DNA of 64,000 nt, taken from NCBI RefSeq assembly GCF_021869535.1, contig NW_026262690.1:64054995-64118994 (forward strand), given 5' to 3'. The translations under genes and the position numbers were made by a program. This stretch comes from Mytilus californianus (Eukaryota; Mollusca; Bivalvia; Mytilida; Mytilidae). Below the pieces are notes generated by a model. That model was not told where the DNA came from and ran no database searches. It worked only from the letters and a program-made list of their open reading frames with translations. Below are positions 41,702 through 54,800 of this stretch, piece after piece (positions within the stretch are counted from its first letter, which is position 1; each line of letters begins with the position of its first letter).

Positions 41702-42784
41702 TTTATGCCCCCGTGGTAGCCGAGGGGACATCAAGTTTTACCCTTGTCCGTCTATACGTCTGTCCGTCCGTCTGTACGTCCAAAAATTGGTTTCCGTTCT
41801 CTAACTTTAGTTTGCCTCAACCAAATGTTATGAAACTTATCCACAATGCTTATTACCACAAAACACAAATCAAATTTGAATTTTGGTGGCGTCACTTTTA
41901 CCGTTCTAGAGTTATGCCCCTGTACAAATGAAAAAATTGCTGATTTTTTTGTTTCCTTACTCTAACTTGAGATTGCCTCAACCAAATGTTATGAAACTTA
42001 TCCACAATGTTTATTACCACAAACACAGATCAAGTGCGAATTTTGGTGGCATCACTTTTACCGTTCTAGAGTTATGCCCCTTTACACATGGAAAAATTGC
42101 TGATTTTTTTGTTTCTGTTCTCTTACTTTAGGTTGCTTCAACCAAATGTTATGAAACTTATCCACAATGTTTATTACCACAAAACCCAAATCAAGTTTGA
42201 ATTTTGGTGGCGTCACTTTTACCGTTCTAGAGTTATGCCCCTTTACAAATGAAAAAAATGCTTATTTTTTTGTTTCCATACTCTAACTTGAGATTGCCTC
42301 AACCAAATGTTATGAAACTTATCCACAATGTTTATTACCACAAACACAGATCAAGTGCGAATTTTGGTGGTGTCACTTTCACCGTTCTAAAGTTATGCCC
42401 TTTTACAAATGGAAAAATTGCTGAAATATTTGTTTCTGTTCTCTAACTTTAGTTTGCCTCAACCAAATGTTATGAAACTTATGCACAATGCTAATTACCA
42501 CAAAACAAAGATTAAGATTGAATTTTGGTGGCGTCACTTCTACTTTTCTAGAGTTATGCCCCTTTAAAAATGGAAAACTTGCTGAATTTTTCGTTTCTGT
42601 TCTCTAATTTAAGTTTACGTCAACTAAATGTTATGAAACTTATAAACAATGCTTATTACCACAAAACTCAGATAAAGTTCAAATTATGGTAGTGTCCCTT
42701 TTACAGTTCTGGAGTTATGGCCCTGTATAACGTTATATGCAAGCGGGGGCCTCATCTCAGTGTCCCATGGACACATTCCCCATT
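41702..42784 (+). mobile_element. HINE-like family 3, uninterrupted copy
   Basis: Hairpin start ATGCCCCCGTGGTAGCCGAGGGGACAT, then GTCCGTCTGTACGTCC, then about eight units of about 115 bp with tcaaccaaatgttatgaaac. It ends gcgggggcctcatctcagtg followed by GTGTCCCATGGACAC. The ORFs 41713-42446 are internal to the repeats. Confidence 0.78.
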
Positions 42785-43784
42785 TATTTTAGAATTTAAA
42801 GCAACACTTGTTTACCGATATTCAAATTTCGTTAATCGATTAGGAAGAGACAAATCAAGATAACAAACACAAACTGAGTACTAGTATATTTTGTTTTAAG
42901 CATTTACAAAGACTTTTAAAAATACTGCAAGTAAACCAAATTGTATCAAGGTATGAGAAAACAATTTATCTCCTTTAAGAATTAATGGCCCCACTTGCCT
43001 TAGAAAAGCAATGATATGATCATCATTATCAAGAGCAAAACAAATATCTAAAATAGCCATGACAGTAATTTTTACGTCAGTTCCTGTAAGAAAATAAGGT
43101 TGATATCAAGGGCCAATCAAAACCAAATGTGAATTAATTTAAGGACACTAAATATTCAACTCAATTTTAGTAGATATATGCGGTGTAATATGTATGCATA
43201 CTATACAAGTTTCATTCCAGTTGACCAACTTTTTAGCTGATTACAGCCCTAAGACGTGGGGGATATTCCGTAAAAATTAAGCTTAGTACATTATCAAGAC
43301 GGTATATGGTATATAACTTCCCGACACAAAATCCCAAACTAATATAACACCTTAAGCAAAGGAACAGTGTTTTTATTGCTGTTATTTATCATTAAATCAC
43401 AGTAAGGTCTTTAAATTGTTGAAATTTCATGAAAATATATTTGTTTTCAGTCAGAAGGGTCCCAGACTGTCCATGCGAACTCCAACGTTGGTCTTACCAG
43501 CGATTTGTATGCAGTTTTGTTTATTGTTTATATTCAGGTTTCGTTTAAGGAGTCCTATGGTCGTGTTTCCCTTATTACACGTTTTCGATATGTTCAACTC
43601 TCAGATATGAACTGATGGTACGGCCTAGGTACTATGCCAACTGAAGGGTCGGCCATGCAATGTGTACTCTCTCAATCTAGGTTTGCGGTTTCTTGATATT
43701 GTTAGTACATTTGATTGTATCAGATGTTTCCCCTTCTCCCGCTAGTTTCCTTTCAGAAAGGAAATGGATCCATTTGTTGGTTTT

Positions 43785-44812
43785 TGACGAGCCTTCGACT
43801 TTAGTCGAAAAAGCGAGACATAGCGATCCTACATTCCGTCGGCGTCGGCGTCGTCGTCGTCGTCGTCGTCGGCGGCGTCCACAAATATTCACTCTGTGGT
43901 TAAAGTTTTTGAAATTTTAATAACTTTCTTAAACTATCCTGGATTTCTACCAAACTTTGACAGAAGCTTGTTTATGATCATAAGATAGTATCCAGAAGTA
44001 AATTTTGTAAAAATAAAATTCCATTTTTTTCCGTATTTTACTTATAAATGGACTTAGTTTTTCTGCTGGAAAATATTACATTCACTCTGTGGTTAAAGTT
44101 TTTAAAATTTTGATAACTTTCTTAAACTATCCTGGGTTTCTACCAAACTTGGACAGAAGCTTGTTTATGATAATAAGATAGTATCCAGAAGTAAATTTTG
44201 TAAAAAAAAAATCCATTTTTTCCTTATTTTACTTTTAAATGGACTTAGATTTTCTGCCAGGAAACAACACATTCACTCTGTGGTTAAAGTTTTTAAAATT
44301 TTAATAACTTTCTTACAATATTTTGGATTTGTACCAAACTTGGACAGAAGCTTGTTTATGATCAAAAGCTAGTATCTAGAAGGAAATTTTGTAAAAGATA
44401 AATCCATTTTTTCCATATTTTACTTTTAAATGGACTTAGATTTTCTGCCAGGAAACAACACATTCACTCTGTGGTTAAAGTTTTTAAAATTTTAATAACT
44501 TTCTTATACTATTTTGGATTTGTACCAAACTTGGACAGAAGCTTGTTTATGATCACATTCTAGTATCTAGAAGGAAATTTTGTTTTCTTCTAGTTAACAT
44601 TACATTCAGTCTGCAGTTAAAGTTTTTAAACATTTATTAGATTCATAAACTATCCTGGATTTTTACCAAACTTGGACAGAAGCTTCCTACAATCAAAAGA
44701 TAGTATCAAGAGGAATATTTTTATTGATTTACTTCCTCATTTTTGTTGAGCCTGCGGTTAACAGAAAAAGTAGGCGAGACACTGGGTTCCGCGGAACCCT
44801 TACGAATTTTTT
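43785..44812 (+). mobile_element. HINE-like family 4, copy 2
   Basis: Complete 5' hairpin region gacgagccttcgactttagtc / aaaaagcgagac, then the (CGT)n run at 43837-43879. About five 190-bp units follow. The 3' end is gagcctgcggttaacagaaa with hairpin GGGTTCCGCGGAACCC. Confidence 0.8.
43837..43879. repeat. (GTC)n / (GGC) microsatellite
   Basis: CGTCGGCGTCGGCGTCGTCG and further CGT units within family 4. Both strands give arginine/other homopolymer ORFs, which are not genes. Confidence 0.9.
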
Positions 44813-44825
44813 CATCTGATTCAGA

Positions 44826-45380
44826 TGTAAAAATCCAGTTTGAGAGTCAGTAGGCTGTGATTACTTTATGGAAAACCATAATTAGACAGTTTGTTTCTTT
44901 GCATCCATGTGCATGGTGATGTCATTGATAAATTCAATCAGTTGTGTTTCGCAGAATAGGCCTCTCCTGAATGCATGTTGTAGGGGATAAAGTGTATTGC
45001 GTTTTTCAGCACGTTTTATTATAGGCTTGTTGCATGATTTTGCAGAAAATGCAAATCAGTGAAACTGGGTGGTAGTTTAGAGTGTTCCCTTCTTAAATAT
45101 TGAATTTACATGTGTCCTCTTTCATATGTCTGGTAAGTCATCTCGTTTATAGAACCACCTGAAGATAGTTGTTCAGATTGGAGCAATATCTATCGAAAGC
45201 TCTTTCAACACCCTTGGTGTAATGGTGTCTGTATCAGCAGCTTTGTATGGATTCAGATTTGATAGTAATTTTTCTATATCATTTTCAGTGATGTTAATGT
45301 CCTGTAGGGAAGGGTAGAAATTGTTTGTCATGTTACAACGTTTTTGAATTTCAATGTTTGTGAAATTTGCTCTATCGGCT
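44826..45380 (-). pseudogene. Degenerate non-LTR (Jockey/CR1-like) reverse transcriptase fragment
   Basis: Minus-strand translation keeps DINITENDIEKLLSNLNPYK, then PRVLKELSIDIAPI. After frameshifts it keeps NYHPVSLICIFCKI and CIQERPI/FCETQLIEFINDIT-like sequence. These are the linker and first fingers motifs of LINE reverse transcriptases (forms ...NPxKAxGPDxIxPRxL, NYRPVSL, QxGFR). The catalytic region is missing and there are stops, so it is dead. It lies just downstream of the NQO1-like stop. Confidence 0.75.
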
Positions 45381-45503
45381 AATGATAAATGAACTGTTAC
45401 CTTTTCGGCCTTGTAATTGAAAACATGCATATATGATAGTGTAGTCATGCAAGGTATGGTTATATTCATACTTAAACCAAGTATACATATATATTTTAAA
45501 ACT

Positions 45504-45509
45504 TTTATT
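45504..45509 (-). terminator. Possible NQO1-like polyadenylation signal
   Basis: AATAAA on the minus strand, 72 bases after the stop codon. Confidence 0.45.
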
Positions 45510-45580
45510 TCAAAAACATTTATGGACACAACAGATATGTAGCGATAATATTATATTTGAACCTTTCGCTACACCTGTAT

Positions 45581-45856
45581 TCACAGTGGCATTTTTTTAC
45601 CCATATGATGTCCAACAGACGGTCCGTTTTCTTTATTCTTTTGCTCTTCCTGATAATTGTCCGACATCACAAACCATTTGTGTGCATCAAAGTTAGAAAG
45701 CGATGGGAATATAAGTGGTTCTTCTGTTAGAATATTCTTAAGACGTGTTCCCCAGGCATTTAACATTTGTTCTCTCTGTTTGTCATCGGCATATGTAGGT
45801 GAAAATGAACACTGTGGCTTCAGAACATCAAATCCGCAAAATCGAAGTGTACAGTA
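45581..45856 (-). CDS. NQO1: NQO1-like exon 4 (stop codon)
   Basis: Acceptor tttcag after a pyrimidine-rich tract; 91 codons plus stop. Encodes [12 protein letters not shown], then the NQO1-type C-terminal extension with [14 protein letters not shown]. It is slightly shorter than in human, which ends in a basic tail. Confidence 0.95.
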   Translation of the reverse strand, partial: YCTLRFCGFDVLKPQCSFSPTYADDKQREQMLNAWGTRLKNILTEEPLIFPSLSNFDAHKWFVMSDNYQEEQKNKENGPSVGHHMGKKMPL

Positions 45857-48800
45857 CTGAAAAATATAAAATAGAAATGGCTGGTTCTGATACAAACTAA
45901 TCAAAATACGATCGGTAACTTCTGTTATTTCGCTATGTTTATAACAGTAAGTCGACGAGTGAGCGAGTCACGACTGATCTGCATTAGATTGGATTAGATA
46001 AAATGACAATTTTAACGTATATCAGTAAAGTAAGAGCCTTGCATGTATTCTTCACCTGGCATGTTTGCCTGAATGTAAACTGAATGGTGTTTTGTTTTTA
46101 CTTTTCGAATACACAATAGGAACCACATCTAGATATCAACAATTTAAAATTTCTTTGCATCCTTTCTGCACCAAAATAATAAGTGCAATTAAAATCTAAT
46201 TCAGCAGGGGTTTTCTGTACTCAGCAAAACATCTATAGTATGATAAAAATAAAACTGATGGACAATCATTGTTATATATCTATTCAATTTGTAAGAGCTT
46301 ATTATACAATTACAAACCAAATTCATCTCAATATGTATGAGGAAGACACAGAGAAAAAAATTTATTTCGAGCCCAATTAATTCAAAAGCCGATTTGCAAG
46401 AACAAAGCTATATATAGCACGAACAATCTAATTAGGGACAGCAATTTTTAAGTTCTAACTTTAATTTTTACACCAAAAATTACCAAGATTTCAGTACCTA
46501 CCCAAACATATATCTCCCCTCCCCACCCACCCCCACCACCACCACTAATTTCCTCCACGATCAAATTACAAAATTACAAAATTCAAAAACCTGCTGCAAT
46601 GAAAATTTTCTTAATCAAATTTCGAGCATTAATAATTTTAAAGGTGCTCCGAATCAATTAAATGAGAGTTTTAAAAACTCCCCCAACTCTAGGATCTAGT
46701 CCTCCAGGATCAGATTAAATTTGGTATTCCTTTTTGTCAAGTTAATGTATCCAGATATGATAAATTCCATATTCCTATTCAAATACTTCCCACATTTCAC
46801 TGTAAACAAGACAACATCAAATTCATTTTCACACCTAAATCAGTTCAATATTAAAATCCCAAAACCTTAGACATAGATAATTTTTATAGAATTTGTCGTA
46901 CACCAAATATCTGTTTTCGATCTGTAATACTGTTGAAGGAGTTGTGAAACAATCACAAATAATTTGATTTGCAATCCAATGAGACATTTTTAAACTATCG
47001 GTCGAGTTAATTATATAATTACATATAATGGAAACTTTTTCTTTAAAGTTCCGCTTCTTTCTCAAATGATATTAAAAAATCACTATATATTTCACTAGTT
47101 ACTCTTTCCTTCGCGTAAATACCAAAATCTTCATACTTCTGCAGATACAACTCTTATAATATCATTGATAGTCCCTTTATTTTCATTAAGAAATTCGACG
47201 AAGGATGAAAAACTACATTTGCTTATCTACTGGATATCCAAATCACATATATTAAAGTTAAAAGCATATCCTTTGATAGCTTAGAATTGTATTATTGGAT
47301 CTGTCAAATGATTAGATGATTCATAAAATATATTTCGTATTATGTACATTTATTGAAGCTATCAACCAAATCTGCATTTTCGAGTGTCTCTGAAACTTCC
47401 CATTCCTATTTTGGATTTTCCTTGGAGTTCGGTATTTTTGTTGTTTTACTTTTTCCTATTCCACGGATTTTGTTATTCAGAAATGGAATTTGAAAAGTTC
47501 CTAATATCTGCAAGAGTACGTTTACATAGCGTTCTCTGTCCTAGAACAAACGCATGCCCATTTTGCTTCTCTGGTTTTTACATTTTATTCCCAATTCTCA
47601 GTAGAATTTATACCTTTCAGTAATCTTACAGAGCGCTACTCTTGAGTGATGAGTTTGAGTCCACATTTTAATATACATGTATATCTATTATAATTAATTG
47701 TAGAAGATAATTACCTGAATAGGCCATAGAATAACATTTAAGTCTCCAAGCAAACCATTAGGTGTATACATCCCACCTGGACTTCCTGTTGTAAATGACA
47801 AAACAGCTTTCTTCCCCTGAAAAGGGTTATAGGATACATATACAACAATGTTTGGTTCACTATTCATAAATAGGAACCAGTATGTAGTTAATATGATTTA
47901 CAGGTATTTTTGGCAAAAAGTAACCAGAACCGTTAAGGCTGATTTGCAGAACGAAAATCATGAAAAATATTTTGATACAACTATCCGTCATGTTATTACA
48001 GTGAAAACAGTTACATTGTGCGTCGATTGTGCTCAAAACATGCATGAAAAATAATTTGGACGATCATGAAAATAACGGATAAGCTCTTAAAAATAAGAAT
48101 AAATAGATTTGATCACATTTAACATTTTCTCGAAACAACCTGGTCGAAAAAACGGACCGATTCACGCGAAAAAGCACTATACCAAGCGGACACTTTAACT
48201 ACTTTGAAAAAAAGGGAAAACAAATCTTTTTTGTGTTTGCTTTTTGAAAAAAACCCACTTTCATTAGTTTTCAATTTTTAAGAATAAAACATATTTTTGA
48301 TGGTAAAAGACTGATTTGGTGAAAACTGGTAAACACAAATTCGAAGGGAAATAAATATCATTAGACGAAAAAGAATAAACAACATCTAGATACAAAAAAA
48401 AAGACGAAAAAACAAACAAAATTCAACAAAATATTACATAGAAAGCTGAAAATTTAGCGAACCCCTTTAAAAGCCAAGGACAACATCTATGAACGTTTAT
48501 AGACAGGCTGTATGTATTCCTATGGGCATCAATTGTGTCGATTCTTTAATAGCAGACGTGTTCTGGGATTGCTATGAATAACAGTTTATGGCCAAACTCA
48601 GTGAAGATCCGTGTAAATTCCATTTAAATGTTAAATTCAAAAACACTTTGATGATATTTTTGCATTAAATAATCAAGAATTCTCTAATCAAACTACCGAA
48701 ATTTTATAAAATTTAATAAAAACAGGTATAGCTGTATTTTCCTATTTTAAGATATTTCAGTTTCACACTAGAAACTCCATACAGAAATTTACGTTATAGA

Positions 48801-51800
48801 TTTTTTATTGAACATAACCTATGAATAACTGGTAAATTATGAAGTCAGGGATTTTGTTACCACAAATTACTTAAAACCTTAACTATTTTGTTCATAAATA
48901 CAAAGATATGGTTTTGTAGTTTGTCTGCACCCGTAGAACATTTATTTCAAAAGGGAAATCGCATCTTCTACGGTGATGTTTATAAATTAAGATATGATAC
49001 ATTTAATCTTACAGATCCTTTGACCAAAAAAATATTCTAAAAAGATTATCAATTTAATACTGTAATAAGGCCTTTGAATATTGTTTTATCGGTACTAACA
49101 TTGATTTTGTTGTTAAAAAATGAAAACATAACTAAACATTTATTCCTATACAGTTATGAAAACATAGGGCCTACATCCTGTTGATACTTGTATTTTGGCA
49201 CTACACAAGATCGAGTTTTTTTCTTAAAATTTTTATGGCGTCTTTTCACATAAAATATTGATTGTGTACTGATTGGTTTTAGTCTGGGAAACATGATCCA
49301 TCTATTGGTTGCAATTGGCTTTGAACTAGCTTTTAGTAACTTCGGGTACTCTTAGATCGGTACCTTGTGTCTTTAGTGTTTTGTTAGTTGTTTTCTGTGG
49401 TTGGTGTCGATCTGATGAGTGAAAACTTTTCCACGGACTTTTTCTTTGTTCATATGTTGTGCTGATACGCCACTGTCCCAGGTTAGGGGATGATTGAGCG
49501 CTCACTAGCATGTTTAACCCCTCCACATCCTGTTCCAATTCAGGAGCTTGTAATTCAGTGGTAATTGGTCGCTATCTATCATATTTCTTTTTCGTTTATT
49601 GTTTTGTACATAATTTGTTTGAATTGTTTTACATTTTTTTTCATTCCGGGAGCTTATATTCATACTATACGATATAAATTTTGCTCATTGCTGATAGCTG
49701 TACGGTGATTTATAGTTACTTACATCTACGTAATTTTATCTCTGTAGGATAGTTGTCTCATTGCCAATCATACCATCTTTTTATTTTTAAATCAGTTGTC
49801 ACGGAAGGGTGAGCAGTGTTTTTTTCACTTAAATATTCAAATAGGCAAATGTCTCTCTTTATCCAACTATTATGATCATACTGAAATAGAAATACCCACT
49901 GATATATTTACCAATTACCTTCAGAAGTCCTTCATCTAACATTTGTGGAAAGCTGAATGCAAAATCTTTGATGAGAACACGTTCAAACCAACCCTTAAGA
50001 ATAGCTGGGACTGATGCCCATTGTATTGGAAATTGGAAAATAACTAAGTCAGCCCTTTGTAACTTGTCTATTTCTTGTTTGATATCAAAACACAAACTGT
50101 CTTTTTTATAGGCTGCTCCGATTTCATTTGGATAAATGAAATGTTTTGGATTCTCGAGTTCACCTGAAATGGATAAGCGATGCATAACCTGATAAAATGG
50201 TACCAGCATTTGATTTTATGTGGCATTTATCGAAGCTTTAAATGATGATTGAATTTTAACCTGAAATCTTGTTTTTCGTATCCTTTGATTAATATCACTA
50301 AATAGTCAAAATAAAACGGTACTTTTTTATAAACAATATATAAATGATAATAAGCATACATTCAATCTGTCTAATATTGAGAAGTTTGATAATGTCTAAG
50401 ATGATGATAGAGGACATATTTGATTAGTTGTGCATCAAACAAAAAGTACAGTACATACATTATCAGTATTAAGATTTTTTCCGGTAATTTTTCGAATGAC
50501 TCATAGCAGTAGAACATGGAGGAATAACAAATCGTCGGTAATATTATCATAGCTTTCTATCATAGCTCCAGTACTTTGAAATTGCCTCGAAGTAGAGAAT
50601 AAAATGTCGGAAAATACTCCCCTGTGTTGTTTATTGGAATTTCTCCTTTTTGCAAATTGTTTGTATAAAGCATACCGTATAGCTATTTAAGCGGATTGGT
50701 ACATAAGGAATACAAAAGTGTACCATTATAGAAATAAAACAAAAAATATACACCAAACATGTATGTAAGTACGAGGTGATATATAGTGATCATGATATCA
50801 ACCGCGTACGTTCACGTTTGTCACCGATGCCATTATGGTGGCCGGATGCGACTATTTTACGCTTTTGCATTTTCGATTGATGAAATGTCAAAGGCTAAAT
50901 GGTGCGCTGGTGGTTGTTCCACAGGGCAGTGGTATGCGTCTAGTGTGGTTGTTTTTATGAAAGCAGCTACCGCTGGCTAGCTTACATATGTAAGCGAAGA
51001 GAGCCGAGTGAGTAAGCCTCTCCTGCCAGTACATAGCCTCTACACTGTCAAGACTTGTATCTCAGGCTTCACTGTAGGGGTCCTTGGAGCAGCAAGGGCC
51101 CTAAAGATGCAGAGTGTAGGCCCACCGGTGTGTGGACACGCCATTACTCGCATCAACCTTGCCCCAACTATGGGCAAATAGCCGGTTAGATGAAGATCGT
51201 TAACCTTGGACGGTAATTTGTCTAGGAGAAAGAAAACTCTGAAATAAAAACGGCAGATAATGGCTCGTCAGCCTTGATTTGCAACTTATCTAAAGGAAGG
51301 AAACCTTGACAGAAAATCCCTGGCCCTCCAAGTAGGGGGTTCGGCATAGGGCCAACAACTCTATCCTGTGAAAAGATTAAAGTTACGGAAACAGCAACAA
51401 AGGAATCAAACACAACCGCTGTGCGAATAGGCATTCAAGGAAAAAGTATGATCGCCAGTGGTGAAAGCCACAAGGAAGCTGCTGGCAGGAATGAAGTGCT
51501 GAGCGCTAAAGCAAAAACCACAATAGGATTCTGGAACGTACGTTGCTGCCCTACATGCCAATGGCATATCGGGCAGTAAGTAAGTAAGTAAAGGCTAAAT
51601 GACCTTATTTGGCCAAAATAGCCATCTTTAACATTCTCCTCGACAAGTGGATTGAAAAAACTTAAAGCCAAACCAGAACATTTGAAAGATGATTTCTAGG
51701 GAAATCTATCTTTAGAAAAAAGAAAGAAAAGCAATACGTGAACCCGTGACCGCTGACTGGTCACTAAAAATTTGTTGCTGTTAAGATTTTTTTAACTTCA

Positions 51801-54800
51801 GATTTGAATTAATTAATTGTGAATAGAATAAGGTAATGATGATGTTAAAGCACCTTAATTGCAAATATGTTATTGTGTGTAGATTCTTGCACAAATCAAT
51901 TAAAAGGACTGTTGGATTTTAGTGGTAAATAGAAAAGTGTATACAGCTACCATTTGAATTTATCTTTAAAGGCGTGACTACTAGTATTTATCAATAATTT
52001 GAGATTGTACATAATTTTTTCTTCGTGTTTAATATACAAAGTCCTAATCTTATTGCAATTCCAAGTTTCTGCAAACCGGATGTCTATGGCAAATTGCACA
52101 GACAAACCGCAATTTAAATTTCAGCACTCAGTTTGCTATATAATCTGGATGCATTTATTTCATCTTTCATATCTTCATAATTTACTTCCTGGGTGCCTTT
52201 TATTCTTATATTCATTATTGAAGCTGTCTGTGTTCATGGTAGAGGTGGTATAGAGAAATTGAAAGGCAAATTTCCATGTGAAGTGTAATATTTACGGGAC
52301 AAATAGATAAATCTGTATTAATATTGATAACGGTCTTAATATTATACATGTAACCCCGTAAATTCGTGAGCTACATTAAAGTCTGTTTGGTTTATAATTC
52401 ACACTATGGCTGCTTAAACGCAAGACCGTTTTCAATATATAGTACATGTTTACAGTTTGAAATACAGGGTAAGACTGCCCAAGCAACGGTTTACAAAATC
52501 AATTATTAATTCATTCAAAATGAATAGCTAAGTATATGTGAGAAAATGATAATTCCTTTATTCGTGATTAAGTACGAGCGTAATCGAGTACTTATCACGA
52601 AAAAAAGGGATTATCATTCTCTTACAAACTTAGAATATAGCAAAGTGCTCTTGACCAATAAAAGTGCAGAATTTGGTGTTCCTTAGAATGAAGAATGAAT
52701 GTAAATCATGTTCTTAGTAAGGAATTTTCCTATTGTTTATGCATATTTACTGTTCAAAACAAAGAATTTCTATAAATGACTTACAACTGCTCGAAGCACA
52801 TTTATCGGATTGACAGGATTATTTATTGAAAGTTGAGTTTTGAATCAAACAAAAAATTAAAAAAATAAGTTTGAAGTTTACTGGTGCAGTACAATTGATA
52901 CCATTTCTGTTTTTATGTGAATATTTAGAACTTCAAAAAAAAATGTCCTTTCCAATATACCTGTACAAACAGGAAATTGAATTAACTTTTGATTTTTTTA
53001 TAAAGAGCATTTTCTTTGAAGGTTTAAATTTTAGTTAGTTGAATAGTATTTGATGTAAAGAGCTGGAATAAAATTGACTGTGGAATACAATTTAGTTGTA
53101 ACTCTGATTTTGAATTTATCAACTCGCTAACGCTCGTACTTAATCATGAAGAAAGGGATAATCATTCTCTTACATATACTTAGAATATTGTAAAGTGCGC
53201 AATGCTCAAATGATCTCTTGATTGGTTGTATTCAAGAATTCGTTTCATTGTCTGTGCAATTTTTATTATTAATGCATGACTTCCTTTTTAGGCATTCCAT
53301 TTATGAATTGGTTTTAGTGATGTAATGACTTTCTTATAATTTTGGAAATGATAATTAATTGTGTTTAAGACATTAGATGACACCACAGTAGAATGAAATG
53401 GTAGGAATTGTATATGTTTCCTGATTGTGAGTATGAATGTAAATTATGTGATATTCTAGTGAAGAATTAGGCTTTATCTTACCTCCTATACATTTCTAGG
53501 AATATGATTGGTTAAAAGCAACCGCGTTGAGACCGTGTATGTTTCATATTAGGTTAGTAGGGTTCCATATTGGGTTAGTAGGCGGGGCTTATTTCAATAT
53601 ACGGTTAGTAGTGGTGTTACGTCCCTTTATAAAAACAACACGGTGTTGAGGAAAAATCTTAAAGGTTTCAACAGACGAAGAAATTGATGACGAACGATTG
53701 AAATAAATTCATAAAACACATTTAAAGCTAACAAGTTGTTATTGTTGGCATTTGTTTTTGTATAGACCAATGGAAGTAGGTTCCTAATACTAACGGTATT
53801 GAAGACTTCATCACTTTGATAGGCCACTAGTCTAAATACAACATGTTAAGATAGTCGGTAAGATAAATTCGTTACCTAGTGTGCTAGTGACCTAATCGTA
53901 TTAGGTCACTAGCACACTATGTAACAAATAATATATTTTTTTATTTACATTTAAAATCAATGAATTAAAAATTTGAGTTACAACTAAATTTCATTTCACA
54001 GCCAATATTTTCGTCCGGCTCTTTACATCAAATACTACTTCATTATGTCAGGGAAATGTTCAAATACAGTGCCTTTAAAAGTTTTAAATATATTCAAAAG
54101 TTAAATCAAATTCCTGTTTTTTTTATCGGAATATTGGAAATTGCTATTCTTCCCAACCGCGAATCCAGTAATCTGAGTTTTGGTAAGTGTATTAGCGAAA
54201 GATTTCGGTTATATTTTATTATAAAACTTTTTTTTCTTTTTTTTGCATTGCTTTGATACTGTTTAATATTTTAGTAATTTCAAGTTTTTAATATTTTCAT
54301 AAAAACCTCAACGGAACCAATTAACTGTAAACTTCAACTTATTTTGATTTGTCTGTTTGTTTCAAAATTCAACTTTTAGTCAGTTTCAATCACAAATTAT
54401 TTCAAGCTGATAAATATGCTTAGGGGCAGTTATAACTCATTTATAGAAACTCTTTGTTTTGAACAGTAAGTAGACCTAAATAATCGGATAATCCCTTACT
54501 AAGAAAATGATTCATTTTTCACAATTCAGAAACATCAAATCCTACAATTTCATTGGTCGAGTGCACTTTGCTATATTCTAAGTGTTCTTTATAAAATAAT
54601 TACTATCAATTATTAAACTGTATTAAATGTTTAAACACGAAACACTATAAATATATGTAAAATGATATAAATATATACATTGTACTAGTATGTAACAAGT
54701 GTGAAAAATACATGTGTAAAGCAACATCGATATTTCAGCTAATTGAGAAGAGCTGATATTAAAGAGTGTTTGGAGTGCTTCAATCAATACATATGTGATA

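Noticed and set aside
43677..43920. ORFs with long arginine runs
   Set aside because: Direct translation of the (GTC)n microsatellite inside a family 4 element on both strands.
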